A stretch of DNA of 64,000 nt, from the NCBI GenBank assembly GCA_017654935.2, contig CM065682.1:44979286-45043285 (forward strand). The letters are read 5' to 3'. The stretch is from Phymorhynchus buccinoides. Lineage: Eukaryota > Mollusca > Gastropoda > Neogastropoda > Raphitomidae. Both the position numbers and the translations under genes were made by a program. This document shows, piece by piece, positions 1 to 11,090 of this stretch; the first letter of the stretch is position 1, and each line of letters begins with the position of its first letter. Below the pieces are notes generated by a model. The model had not been told where the DNA came from and ran no database searches. It saw only the letters and a program-made list of their open reading frames with translations.

Positions 1-2
1 AC

Positions 3-839
3 AGAGGACTGCCGTTTTCCCCAGACGAAGTGGATGGAATCGACGGACTCTGCGACTACATGGTGTACACCTGGCTGGATGACACAACGGCAGTGTTCGG
101 TCGGGAAATATGGTCCCAACAGGGGAATATGGGTCCGGACGACGTGGAACAAACAACCACCTGGAGTCATATCACGCTGCACTCAACAAGGGTGCTACAA
201 GCGCTCACCCAAACATATACAATCTTGTGACGATTGTGCAGAAGAAACAAAGAGAGACATGGTGTAGAGTCATATCACGCTGCACTCAACAAGGGTGCTA
301 CAAGCGCTCACCCAAACATATACAATCTTGTGACGATTGTGCAGAAGAAACAAAGAGAGACATGGTGTAGAGTCATATCACGCTGCACTCAACAAGGGTG
401 CTACAAGCGCTCACCCAAACATATACAATCTTGTGACGATTCTGCAGAAGAAACAAAGAGAGACATGGTGTAGAGTCATATCACGCTGCACTCAACAAGG
501 ATGCTACAAGCGCTCACCCAAACATATACAATCTTGTGACGATTCTGCAGAAGAAACAAAGAGAGACATGGTGTAGAGTCATATCACGCTGCACTCAACA
601 AGGGTGCTACAAGCGCTCACCCAAACATATACAATCTTGTGACGATTCTGCAGAAGAAACAAAGAGAGACTGAGGACACTGGGAGTCGACTGAATGTGGG
701 AGGACCACCCATGAAAAAGACAAGAGCAAATAGAGACAAAATCGAACGGATCAAGAGAATTCGACAGCAGTATGCAAATGGCGAAAGGGACCTTCTGTCA
801 TACATGGATGCAATGGGACTCGCAATAAAACTCTTGTGA
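3..839 (+). pseudogene. MULE-type transposase, C-terminal fragment, broken
   Basis: This is the end of a Mutator-like (FLYWCH/MULE-type) transposase gene. Seen: the frame from position 3 reads through YMVYTWLDD and FGREIWSQQG, which fits the family pattern of an aromatic/TWL segment followed by LWN. Around 139-151 the reading frame shifts, and RGTNNHLESYHAALNKG followed by HPNIYNL appears. That matches the family pattern RTNN-x-x-E-x-x-H ... HPNI. The tail from about 639 (PMKKTRANRDK to GLAIKLL) ends at the stop near 837-839. Between these parts the segment that encodes TNNHLESYH to QKKQRET is repeated five times with a 103-bp period. As 103 is not a multiple of three, each copy changes frame and the protein is destroyed. 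The window starts inside the gene, so the catalytic domain is not visible. No terminal inverted repeat was found downstream. The family call is by motif only. Confidence 0.6.
164..670 (+). repeat. Five tandem copies of a 103-bp transposase segment
   Basis: Copies start at 164, 267, 370, 473 and 576; the last stops 8 bases short. They are almost identical: copies 1-2 read GATTGTGCAG where copies 3-5 read GATTCTGCAG, and copy 4 has one extra G-to-A change. Each junction carries ACATGGTGTA, a 10-mer that also occurs once upstream at 58-67. The near-identity suggests recent expansion. Confidence 0.95.
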
Positions 840-2093
840 CGAGAAATGGAGGACTTTGTGATGTGTGCCCACATTGACATTGCACTTGTCCCATTCTGAG
901 AGGGAGGACAATTTGTTGTATGATGATCGGAGGAGATCATGGTGAATCCATTTACGCAAGTGTCGTAATGATGGGTTTGGGGGGGGGGGGGGGGGGGGGG
1001 GTGAATGCGAACAATAAGAGAACAAGAGGCAAAGCCTGCAAGGCTCACGTCTGATTTTTATTACTATAGCAGGCATGGGAATTCCCATGACAATTTCCAT
1101 GCCTGTATAGAGAGAATACTGTTATGTAGACACTTGTGCATCTGAAAACAGAATTAATTTTTATTTTACTGTGTAAATTAAAATTATTTCTATGCACCCC
1201 TACCCCTTTCTTTAAAATTTAATTATATGTATGCGCATGTAACATAGTGGAGCCCTATTTTTATTTTTGGCAAACAAGTAAAATTGAAAAGCATATTGAC
1301 CAAGCTTTCAGAAAAAACATAGTGCCACCAATCCCCCCCCCCCCCACCCCCCCCGCCGGGGTAAGGGGGGTCTACGGACACCTGTAGTACTAGTAGGCCT
1401 AGTCTTTGCCTGTGGGTCTAAGCCTCTTACTCTTAGAAAATTAATAATTGAAGTTGCGTGATTCGTAAGGCCATACTCCTGATCTGTTACTGTTTTAAAC
1501 TGATTGTTCATGCGATGAAAACTTGTTCCACATCATCTACATTTCTGTAAGATATTTTATATTAGTCCTAATATTTTATTTTCGTTTCGTTAATCCCCCC
1601 CCCCCCCCCCCCCCCCCCCTGCCACAAAGCAAAGGTCAAGGTCACAGCCAGCAAGCTCATCCATGTTTATCTTCCCCTGTACAGTCTTTGCTCATGGTGA
1701 TCAATCGTCTAGGCCTAACAAAGGATTCGTACGTCGAAGGCAGTGAAATCGACGAACCCTGGATTTTCCGTATATTTTTTTTCAAGACTGAAATGAATGT
1801 GGGCTAAATGTTAAGTACGTCGTCTTGATTATGAGGTAAGGCATGGACTCTAGGCCGAGGCCTTGTTGCCGGAAGTGCGGTAGGCTAAGTTATGCGCAGA
1901 GATGATGGGCAAATGAACACGAACAACCGTTACTCAAAGGCGCAAATAAAAGCTAAACAACCGGGCCGTCAACGCACACACTCGGTACATCCATTTGTTA
2001 CAGAAAATATAAGTTGACGACGTTAAAATGTACCTATTTGTACACACCTGAAGTCTTGTGTTTCTTTTTAAAGAGCGTTTTTGTATATCTAAT
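840..2093. other. Gene-free stretch with dG/dC homopolymer runs
   Basis: I see no supportable gene here. It holds a 23-base G run at 979-1001, a C-rich tract at 1333-1354 and a 25-base C run at 1595-1619. The remainder is AT-rich non-coding sequence. Confidence 0.6.
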
Positions 2094-2504
2094 GGAGAGT
2101 CTTCTTTCCAGTATGTATCTCCTACTCGGTACAACACAACAGTTACAGTAATCTCTGCAACAAATGATTTTCTTTCTTTTGTTCCTTACCGATGTATCTG
2201 ACTGCTTTGATCGCCATGACTTGAAGGCTCACGTCAAAATCAAGTATCCTGCTAACTTTAACCCTCTAACATGTTATGTTTTTTTGAGAAAATGACAACG
2301 TTAAAGTTTCAGTGGAGAGTGAGAGTCTTCTTTAGTTTAAAGAGTGTGACTGAGTCAAGGTTAAAGGTTGCACAACAGTAATCTCTGCAACAAATGATTA
2401 TCTTTATTTTGTTCTTTATCAATGTATCTGACTGCTTTGATCGTCGTGACTTGAAGACTCACGTCAAAATCAAGTATCCTGCTAACTTTAACCCTCTAAC
2501 GCCT
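2094..2504. repeat. Imperfect direct duplication, about 230-bp period
   Basis: A block containing CAGTAATCTCTGCAACAAAT, then GTATCTGACTGCTTTGATCG and CACGTCAAAATCAAGTATCC, occurs at about 2146-2272 and again at about 2376-2502, with small indels between the copies. No coding potential is visible. Confidence 0.8.
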
Positions 2505-2570
2505 TTTATGTTTAGAGAAAATGACAACGTTAAGGTTTGAGTTAAGGTTAAAGGTCGGGGCCACGAACGC

Positions 2571-2571
<1 letters not shown>

Positions 2572-2621
<50 letters not shown>

Positions 2622-2624
2622 ACA
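2572..2624. repeat. (CA)n microsatellite
   Basis: An almost pure CA tract of about 45 bases followed by a few degenerate units. Just downstream, at about 2745-2890, a short motif (TGTGCTTTTATT...TTAATTTGTATT) occurs twice about 110 bp apart, directly before the retrotransposon ORF1. Confidence 0.9.
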
Positions 2625-2900
2625 GACACACAACCGAACATGTACGATACTATAGACTCACTTTGTTTTAAAAAAACGACGTGAGCCAATAAAAGAGTGT
2701 TAGCGATGGGCATTGTCAAATTTTAATATGTATGAGTGATATGTGCTTTTATTTTTAATTTGTATTTGTGAAATCGCCTGAAAGACATGGTGTAGTTCAT
2801 ATTTAATCCATTTATTTAAACTGTGGTGTGGTTCCTATTTAACCCATTTTTGAATGATGTGTGCTTTTATTGTTAATTTGTATTGTCGAAGAAATAAATA

Positions 2901-4340
2901 ATGTTGACGTACACATTCCCTTACAGAGTGAGTATGAAAGTGAATGAGTATAAATACCCGTTAGGCTGTTTGATAAAATTACCCCTGTCAAATAATAGAT
3001 ATTTGATAGGGTGTCGTTCTGAAAAACAACAACGCATCCTGGCTGGGATGAACAAACTTTCACAGATTAATATTGAATGCTCAATTCCAACTGCCACAAC
3101 GGAGGGTGTGATTAAAGCTATCCCTCACGAAGAGAGTTGTGACGAGATCAAAAGACTAATACCAGGCGCCAAGCAAGTAACTAGACTTAAAAACAAGGAC
3201 GGGAGTGACTCTAGGGCCGTCAGAATCACTTTTGACAGGACTACCCTCCCGTCACTTGTCAAACTAAACGCAGAAGAGTTTAAGGTACACCCTTACGTGG
3301 CACCAGTCCGAAAATGCAGGAAATGTTCCAGGCTGGGACACAGCCAAGATCAATGCAGATCGAAAAAGGAAATCTGCGTGAGGTGTGCCCAGCCTGGACA
3401 CAACATCAAGGAGTGCAAAACACAAACTCTGAAGTGCATAAACTGTATGGGAGAACATTCGGCTGCGTACCAGGGCTGTCCCCAATATCAATTGCGTCTT
3501 AGAGCCAACAAAATTAGAGCAGAGACCTTCTTACCCTATTCAGAGGCTATCAAGAAGGCCAAGACTGCTCTAACTGAGGAAAAAACACTTAAAGAACAAA
3601 GAAGGCCACCTCCACATTTGCCACCAGATGTGGCATGGAGAACTGAGGAAAGAGGCCCTCTGGGGAAGGCACAGACAACCAGTTTTGCAGACAAAGTAAG
3701 GGGTGTTGTGGACCGGGAGACTGTGGGGGATTCAGTCCAGGACCCCCCCGGCGACCCGGAACACGCACCCCCTACCATCAAGATAACCAGTAGAAAGAGA
3801 ATTCTCTCAAAACGATCTAGACTGAACAGCAATAAAAAGAAACTTTTAAAAGCAAAAGCTACCCTCTTAACCCAACAACAAAAACATGCCTCAGAGAAAA
3901 CCATTGAAGCACTTGTGGCGGACCAGATCCAGAAACAGACAGAGACAATGATGACGTGTATGACTAAACACATGGACAAACTAATGACGGACTTTCAAGA
4001 CAAAATGACACAAAAACTGGACCTGAGTCCGCCCCAAAAGGCCAACACACTAGCTACACCTATTGATTTAAATCAACTACAGCAAATTGAACAACAAGTA
4101 ACTAATAAATCTCCAGGAGAGGAGCTCATAACTAAGGTTCTGATCTCCCTAGTAAAAGCCAGAACCGGTAATAAACCTAAATTGCTTCTTGACGGTTTGG
4201 TGGCCCTTCTCCCACCAAGCGACCAGTCCCCCATTCCCACCTCACAAGGCAGTAATCTGTATCGTCTGGCCCAGTTGGTTTGCGAACCGACTGAGGCTTC
4301 CAGACAACGATACAGATATGTGTCGCATAAAGCTCTGTAA
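2901..4340 (+). CDS. Retrotransposon ORF1, gag-like zinc-knuckle protein
   Basis: A 479-residue open frame starts at a true ATG. Residues about 20-135 form a region without obvious low complexity that probably takes an RRM-like fold, as in related ORF1 proteins (inference). Three CCHC knuckles follow: C139-C142-H147-C152 and C159-C162-H167-C172 (both CX2CX4HX4C), and C179-C182-H186-C193 with different spacing. The second half is rich in Lys, Gln and Thr and probably largely helical. ORF1 proteins of this type bind the element RNA and form the ribonucleoprotein. The frame is intact, unlike ORF2, and ends with TAA at 4338-4340. Further stops in the same frame follow at 4347 and 4350, just before ORF2 opens. 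Confidence 0.85.
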   Translation: MLTYTFPYRVSMKVNEYKYPLGCLIKLPLSNNRYLIGCRSEKQQRILAGMNKLSQINIECSIPTATTEGVIKAIPHEESCDEIKRLIPGAKQVTRLKNKDGSDSRAVRITFDRTTLPSLVKLNAEEFKVHPYVAPVRKCRKCSRLGHSQDQCRSKKEICVRCAQPGHNIKECKTQTLKCINCMGEHSAAYQGCPQYQLRLRANKIRAETFLPYSEAIKKAKTALTEEKTLKEQRRPPPHLPPDVAWRTEERGPLGKAQTTSFADKVRGVVDRETVGDSVQDPPGDPEHAPPTIKITSRKRILSKRSRLNSNKKKLLKAKATLLTQQQKHASEKTIEALVADQIQKQTETMMTCMTKHMDKLMTDFQDKMTQKLDLSPPQKANTLATPIDLNQLQQIEQQVTNKSPGEELITKVLISLVKARTGNKPKLLLDGLVALLPPSDQSPIPTSQGSNLYRLAQLVCEPTEASRQRYRYVSHKAL

Positions 4341-4352
4341 GTTTCTTGATAG

Positions 4353-7300
4353 AAACAGTTTAATCAAAATCCATTCAAAACCCTCCTGTCTTCTTCTTCG
4401 GTCAATATTCTCCAGTGGAACTGCAGAGCAGCTTCCTCCAACACAGACTTTTTAATAAAATTTTTGGCTACAAATACAACCAAATATCACATTCTCTGTA
4501 TTCAATCACTAAATTGCACAGTTGGAAATTTACCTAGAATAGATGGTTTTTGCCACCCTCCATCAATCAGTAACACACTAGATAAGGTAAAAACAGCAAC
4601 CTACGTAAGAACAAATATAGGCTACAATAACATCACTTCGCCAATTACAAATATTGACGCAATCCAATACTCTAATACAATACAAATTCATTTAAAAGAC
4701 CACCCCCTACATATTGTAAATGTATACTATCCACAGGGCTATAAAAAGGCTCCCACTACTAACTGGCTTAATTCTTTGCCCCTAACCTGCTCCTGGGCTG
4801 TGTTGGGAGATTTCAATGCTCACCACATAGGCTGGGAGCACAACTGTACAAGAAACGATGATCAAAAATTAATGGATGAAATTAACGAATCTAATCTGGT
4901 TTTACTTAATGATGGGACGAACACAAGGTATCCTGATAAACAAAACAACAAAGCTACCACTGTGGACTTAACCCTGATTAGTCCACAGCTATACCCCAAG
5001 ACGGACTGGTACCCTCTAATACATCCCTTGGGCTCAGACCATAGGCCTATTTCAATAGAGATTGGAACTTACATAGATGATTCGGAAGACTTGCCCCCGA
5101 AAAAATTTCTATATGAAAAGGCTAATTGGGAAGTTTTTAAAGCAGTTCTGGAGAAACATACTCCAAATGAAGTTGAACACCAGAATATAGAAATACATTA
5201 TAAAAATATCCATACACAAATTTTAGAAGCTAGTATACTAGCCATCCCCATGATTTCACAGTCCTCAGAAAAGATCAACCAGACCAGAAACAATCCCTGG
5301 TGGAACGAGGACTGTGCAGTAGTAGTAAAAGATAAACATAAGGCAAGCAATAGATTCAATAAATACCCCACAGTAGAAAATTTTAATGATAAAAAAACCA
5401 AAGAGAAACACAGTAAAAAAATTATAGCTAAATCCAAATTGGAATACTTTACCAAAGAAAAGTTGATCGACTTTAAAGATCTAGGGAAAGCCTGGAAGAG
5501 GCTAAAAAAGTTAAAACTTAGTGGATTCTCTAGAAAGACGAGGTTAACAGTAAATAACAAATCAACAACATCAAATATCGAAACAGCTAATGTATTAGCT
5601 GAAACCTTCAGCAAGGCTAGCCAAACTACTGCTTTGCCACAACAAGAACAAGACAGAAGAAATAGCATTCCAGCTTTTAATAAATCCACGGATAATTCCA
5701 ATCCTATAAACTCCCCACTCAAATATACCAAGCTTGCTAGAGCCCTTCGTAGCATAAAAAAGGTAAATAAAGCAACAGGAGGTGATATCATCTCCTACAA
5801 AATAATAAAACAGTTACCCCCAAAATATTTACAAATTTTACATGGATTCTACTCCAGATGCTGGGAGGGGGGGGAAATTCCACAAGCTTGGAAAGAGGCC
5901 CAAGTAATAGGGATCCCTAAACCCGGAAAACCGAAGAGGGATCCCAAAAGTTACCGGCCTATCTCCCTCACCCCTCATCTGGGTAAAGTTTACGAAAGGA
6001 TCGTGAGAACACGATTAGATTACTTTTTACAAAAAAATAACATTTTGCCCCCTTTCCAGGCAGGTTTTCGAAAACATCGATCCTGCATGGAACAAGTAGT
6101 TAAATTGACCTCCCATGTCAAAAGAGCGTTTAACCGCCGAAGAATTATACTATCTACGTTCTTTGACATCAAAGGGGCGTACGACTCGGTTTGGCATGGG
6201 AGGTTACTTCAAAAAATTAGCAGGCTCGGTATAGCGGGCAACACATTTAATTTTATAAAAGCCTTTTTAGAAAATAGAAAGATGAGAGTTAATGTGGGAC
6301 AGTCCCTGTCCAGAGTTTACACCTTGGACATGGGCGTCCCACAGGGAAGCATGATCGCACCAACCCTTTTTAATATTATGCTCCATGACATACAGAGCAT
6401 ACCATTAGGAAAATCAAAAATTTCCATGTATGCTGATGATATTGCGATATGGACACCCCCAAATACTAAAAAATATCTACTAATGCATAAAGAACATCAA
6501 TGCCATATAACAGCTATAGCAACGTACCTTCGGGATAATGGCTTTTCGCTGTCACAGGACAAATGTGAATTTATGGTCTTTTCCAATAAAAGAGACAAAA
6601 CTGACTTTACAATAGACATACTAGGCACTGTAAAAAAAACAGAGCACAAAAGTTAAATTCTTGGGAGTAATTCTTACTCCTACGTTAAATTGGACACCAC
6701 ACATTGAACACACAGCAAAAAAGGCTTCGCAAGCCTTAAATTTTATCAAAGTAGTATCTAAAGAAAGATGGGCTAAGGACCCAAAATTCCTAGTTAACCT
6801 GGTTAGGGCCCTGGTGCGCAGCCGATTAACCTACGGAATGGAAGCCTTTCACTCTTTAACTAAAAGCCAGTTTCTAAAATTACAAGCCATAGAAACTAAG
6901 GCACTTAAAACTGCACTCGGTGTCCCTGTGTACGCAGTAAACAAGTTAGTGTACAGGGACATCGGGTGGCTGCCATTACAGAATTTGATGAAGGTAAACT
7001 GTGCCAACTTCCTAATACGCTGGTATGCAGCCAAAACAGAGTCCTTTAAAGAATTCAAAATGAACATGATAGACCCCTTTCTGGATTACGAGATCAAAAA
7101 GAAAAAAAATCCCACTGCAAGTGACAAGAACACTAATATTATTCATTTTTCAGCTAATTTGTTTAAAGAGGCTAAATTGGAGCTGCAGGATGTCTCACCA
7201 CACCCTTCAGCGTGCTTTCCTCCATGGGAAAGAGAAGAAATCCAATACGACACAACCTTAAATAGCACATTCTCGAAAGAAGAGGTCAATCTAATAAGTA

Positions 7301-8169
7301 CAGCAGCTAAAGAAAAAATTTAAGCAGCAAAATATTCTTTACAAATTTATACAGACGGTTCTAAAATTGACCACAAGGTAGGGTGTGCTTTTACCATTCC
7401 CACACTAGAAATAACAAAATCTTTTCAATTAAATGACCATCTTTCGATTTTTAGTGCCGAACTCTGGGCAATACTCGAAGTATGCTCCTTCTTAAATAAT
7501 TTGACTAATCCCCCAATAAATGTAGCTATCTACACAGATTCATTATCCTCCATCCAGGCCCTTCAGGGAGAAACAAATAACAGACTGGAAATTATAAACG
7601 AAATAAGAATACTAACACACCAAATTATACTGAAAGGAACTTCCCTTGTCATAACCTGGATACCCTCCCATTGCGGGATATTGGGCAATGACCGAGCTGA
7701 TAGGGCGGCCAAGAATGCCGCTGAAGGAAGATCGGGCACCTTAACCAACATTAAACTATCGATAAAAGAATCAAAAAGTAAACTAAAAAGAGCAGCATTC
7801 CAGGAGTGGAGCAGAGAGCTAGAAATCTACGCCAAAGCCCACTCTTGGGATCATATAATAGTAAAAGGCGGCCTCTTTCTGCCTATTAAACCATGCTTTC
7901 AATCACTAATTTTCAGACTTAGAACTAGCTCAAATCCCTGTACGTACATTGAAGTAAAATGCGAATGTGGGAAAACCCTCGACATGGAACACCTCTTTGA
8001 TCCATGTGTTATTATTACAAAAGAACTGAATCTGTTAATTCAAAAACTAAAAATACACCACATAATGTTCTCTAAATTAATAATGCAAAAACATACAACA
8101 GAAGGGTGGGCCCCTTTGGTCTGGCTGGCCGAAGCCTTAGTCAAAACTTCCTTTGGTCAACATTTTTGA
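4353..8169 (+). pseudogene. Retrotransposon ORF2 (endonuclease-RT-RNase H), one frameshift and one stop
   Basis: The open frame begins right after the stop at 4350-4352 and has no ATG before the endonuclease. Endonuclease motifs: LQWNCRA (about 4413), GDFNAHH, DLTLIS and SDHRPI. The usual catalytic Glu in the QET motif is replaced, because the sequence reads CIQS. RT motifs: FDIKGAYD (about 6161-6184), GVPQGS and YADD at 6429-6440. At about 6649 an extra A in an A-run shifts the frame; EHK then continues as VKFLGVI in the next frame. A TAA at 7321-7323 interrupts the sequence just before RNase H. RNase H keeps YTDGS, SAELWAI, YTDSLSS and SHCGILGNDRAD, so all its acidic residues are present. 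A cysteine/histidine tail (CEC...MEH...C) follows. ORF2 normally nicks the target and copies the RNA; this copy needs two corrections and also lacks the endonuclease Glu. Confidence 0.85.
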
Positions 8170-9360
8170 TCAAGAAGGGAACAAAATAAAATAAGATTTA
8201 ATTGTAAACTTTTAGACAAATGATTTTAATGACGGGAATAGGGTCCCTCCGGACAGCGGGCCGCGTACCTACCCACAGTCCATTCTCAAACCCAAAAATT
8301 AGTTTTCCCTTTTTAACTTTCGGCATGTATTAAACATGGCCGGTAGGACTCTTTTGAATCCGAGTAAATTTTACTCCCTTTCCCCCAGTAGATGGGTGCG
8401 CGGCCCGACCTCCGGGGGGGTGCCCTCGTAGTCGTGAACGTTAAATTACGGTCAGGGTTATCCCAATAGGTCCCCCCGCACTTAATGCTGGACCTATATA
8501 ACGACGCCCTACCACTGTTTTGGCCGGGGAGGAGGGGTCCCTCTACCTCCCTCCCTCCGACCTAAACAAGTAGGATTCGTTAACTATCCCCGTCATGAAG
8601 TACTAGTTTTAAAATTGATTTTTAAAAAAATATATAAAAATATCTTAAATACAGACTGTTTTTAATAAAAATTTAAAATCTGAAAAATTAGAGACATGGG
8701 GTCCACAGATTACCTTTTTTCTGCCCAGACTCGGCCAAAATTTGTTAGCGCCCTTTAGAGTCTGTGGTAGTAATAAGTTTGTAGATATTTTTTTGATTAA
8801 TCTAGGGACCCCAGTTTCTTTATCTCTTAATATTTTTCTCATTATTAGAGAAATAATTGATGTATTTTTTTTTTAAAATGCTGTACAAATAGTTTTCCAC
8901 TTTCAGTGGTAACCTTTTAAAAACGAGAGTTTTCATGAAAATAAAGTTTAATAAAACAAAACCATGTAAATATCTTCGTTTGACCTTCATTGGAATTTTT
9001 TAATATTTTCATTAAAAATACTTGTTCTTTTAAATCAAAGTGGTCCTGAAATTTTAATCATTAGGCTCTCGCCAGGAGGGGTGCAGCTAAAAATGTAATT
9101 TTAATCACCTATTTTATCTAAAAAGTAAAGTTTTAACAAGACAGTAGTCTCGTACGAGCCATGGCTCATAAAAAGTAAAACCTTGACCTTCATTCAAGAG
9201 AAAAACACTTATAAATAGTAAAATAAACATCTAAAGTAAAATAAAATATATTTTTCTTCCCCCTCCCCCCCTTCTTCCAAACAACTAAAAACAAATCGTA
9301 ATGTCCCATATGGCTTCGGCCGAGAGGACGGTAAGAATAATTAACCTTGATAAAATTTCC
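8170..9360 (+). other. Probable 3' untranslated region of the retrotransposon
   Basis: No ORF of note. About 8230-8600 is GC-richer, with runs such as GGGTCCCTCCGG and TTTTGGCCGGGGAGG. The rest is AT-rich. The assignment rests on position after ORF2 and on the compositional change; the true 3' end could lie earlier. Confidence 0.45.
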
Positions 9361-9471
9361 CCCAAAATTTATATTTAGGCAATCTTGGATTAGGCACAGT
9401 AGGATGCAATAGCTTTAGGTATTAGGCAGTTTGAGACAAAATCTGAAAAGTTTATCTTTAGGCAATGTGGG

Positions 9472-9531
9472 ATTAGGCACAGTAGGATTAGGCACGATAG
9501 GATTAGGCAAATTAGGATTAGGCTCAATGGG
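9472..9531. repeat. Four units of a 15-bp ATTAGGC minisatellite
   Basis: Units start at 9472, 9487, 9502 and 9517, and each begins ATTAGGC (for example ATTAGGCACAGTAGG). More degenerate units lie at about 9373-9421. The tract joins directly onto the broken 3' side of UGT copy A. Confidence 0.85.
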
Positions 9532-9537
9532 GCGCAC

Positions 9538-10328
9538 CCGGTCGTGAGGCAACCACTTAGAGGTCCACACTTTGTCTGGGTCTGGAGAGGTCAGGTTGGA
9601 TCGGAACATCACTCTGAAGGGAAGGTTAAGAAATACATAAAACAGCTTGTCACTGATGGTCTTTGGAAGATGCAGTATCATGCTACCAAATGTCACTATG
9701 ACAACTCCCTGAGTAGCCTCGTCCATGAATTCCCGAAGCCCAGGTGGTAGAGGTTTGACTTTATCTGCCACAGTTCCCCCGATCAACATTTGTAGCTGAG
9801 GAGTGGGGAATCCTCTTTGCATGAACACTGTACATCGTTCCAGTCATGGCAAATGGAACCTGCAGCTTATAAGGAATAATTGCCAAAGCATAAAATAACA
9901 TAGTCGAGAACAATCAAATCGGGTCCGACATCACGAATTTTCTGTTCAAGATCTGTATTTCTTAATATATAGTCGCTGAATTTTATAGCCATGGGTTGTA
10001 TAACTTGCAGTATTTGGAGGGCAGACATTTCTTTAAAGTACATATCTAGTATACTTTCGATTGCCTTTTCTTCATTTTGTTGCTTCAGCTGATAAGGGAT
10101 GACAGTAATATTAGACGTGTCTAAAACGCCTTTCTCCACATGGGCGATTGGCATGGCAACCCATACTTGATGACGAAGAGTATGGAGTTCTTTTCCGATC
10201 TTAATGTGGTCCTTTGTGTAGCTCAAGGACACAGAGGAAATGTGGACCACCCGCTTGGCATGCATCAACAGGTACTGACTTGACAGTATCAGCATCCATA
10301 TGGTGACTGTCCACAGTAGCCTCTTCAT
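9538..10328 (-). pseudogene. UGT copy A, truncated UDP-glucuronosyltransferase pseudogene
   Basis: The start codon is at 10328 ([17 protein letters not shown], a signal peptide), and a splice acceptor TTTCAG lies just upstream. The N-terminal acceptor domain is readable to PDLIVLD. The frame then breaks: compared with intact copy C, five bases are missing before the stretch that should read [11 protein letters not shown]. After SSATN about 85 codons are deleted, and sequence resumes at LIGGTVADKVKPLP. It runs through [17 protein letters not shown] and [19 protein letters not shown] to about 9538, where it changes abruptly into the ATTAGGC minisatellite. The UDP-sugar signature (HCGxNG...DQP), membrane anchor and tail are therefore absent. 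The catalytic His position reads Tyr (SLSYTKDH). It is very close to copies B and D and more distant from C. Clearly non-functional. Confidence 0.9.
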
Positions 10329-10346
10329 CTTCTGTGTATTGGCTGA

Positions 10347-10432
10347 AACACACACACACACACGCGCGCGCACGCACGCACGCACGCACACACGCACGTA
10401 CACGCACGCGCACACACGCACACGCACGCACA

Positions 10433-10470
<38 letters not shown>
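10347..10470. repeat. (CA)n/(GCAC)n tract beside the UGT A splice acceptor
   Basis: A mixed CA/CGCA microsatellite. On the UGT strand it reads as (TG)n that ends at GTGTTTCAG, the probable 3' splice site of the coding exon. Confidence 0.9.
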
Positions 10471-10802
10471 CGAATGCATGAACACACATTTTGTGATTCA
10501 ATCAACCGAACAAGTCTGTACCAAAACGAACAGAACTCCTGCCAAGATTGCACCACCCAGTTTTATTCAAAGTAGCCGACTTCAAAGGGAACAAGACGAC
10601 TAGGATGGAAAACAAAATCTGATTTTTTTTAAAATCCAGGTATTGGCTAGTCAAAAAGACTCATTAAAAAAATAAAAACATTTAAAAGAAACAATATAAA
10701 GATAAAGCCATTACCTCCTTGTCGTTGGTGAAATGAAACGAAGAAAGTCTAGAGTGTGAAATCACTATATCACCAGCAGAGCAGCACATTTTCCCGCTTC
10801 AG

Positions 10803-10832
10803 TGACCTTGAACTTTGACCAATGACCTTCAT
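10803..10832 (-). promoter_or_regulatory. Nuclear-receptor half-site cluster upstream of UGT A
   Basis: On the UGT strand the sequence reads AAGGTCAT followed by TGGTCAAAGTTCAAGGTCA. This contains a DR1-like pair (TGGTCA-A-AGTTCA) that overlaps an extended half-site TCAAGGTCA, with one more AGGTCA in front. It lies 475 bp upstream of the start codon. It also lies about 90 bp upstream of a possible exon-1 donor, GAG/GTAATG, near 10713. The same block is kept upstream of copies B and D. A regulatory function is inferred. Confidence 0.4.
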
Positions 10833-11090
10833 GTTCGAACTTGGCCAAGATATCCTAATTACCTATCCGCTTAGCAAACTTCGAGGGTCCTAGGTCTCTC
10901 CGTTCAAATGGCATCGTGTTAACGTACATAGTCAGTCAGCCAGCCAGCCACAAACAAACAGACACCACAGCTTTCGCTTCAGGGCTGCTTAATAATGACA
11001 ATGGATGCATTAAAAGTGTCTAGCATGGTTGACCTGACAATCTTCTACGGGGAACTGAAAATAATGAATTCTTTACTGATGATACTCTAC

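Larger units (their letters stand above)
2901..9360 (+). mobile_element. I/Jockey-type non-LTR retrotransposon, nearly full length
   Basis: The element has a gag-like ORF1 with three zinc knuckles, then an ORF2 that encodes an apurinic-type endonuclease, a reverse transcriptase, a ribonuclease H and a CCHC-like tail. This order, including RNase H, is typical of the I/Nimb group and related clades. The ORF1 start and the ORF2 end are clear. The outer borders are not: the right limit near 9360 is only where AT-rich 3' sequence gives way to ATTAGGC repeats, and no target-site duplication was recognised. ORF2 is broken once by a frameshift and once by a stop, so this copy is probably inactive. 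No LTRs are present. Confidence 0.8.

Noticed and set aside
9373..9531. TTAGGC repeats as a telomere-type tract
   Set aside because: TTAGGC is the nematode telomere unit, but here it sits inside a 15-bp degenerate minisatellite with only four good units. It is interior to the sequence and beside a broken gene.
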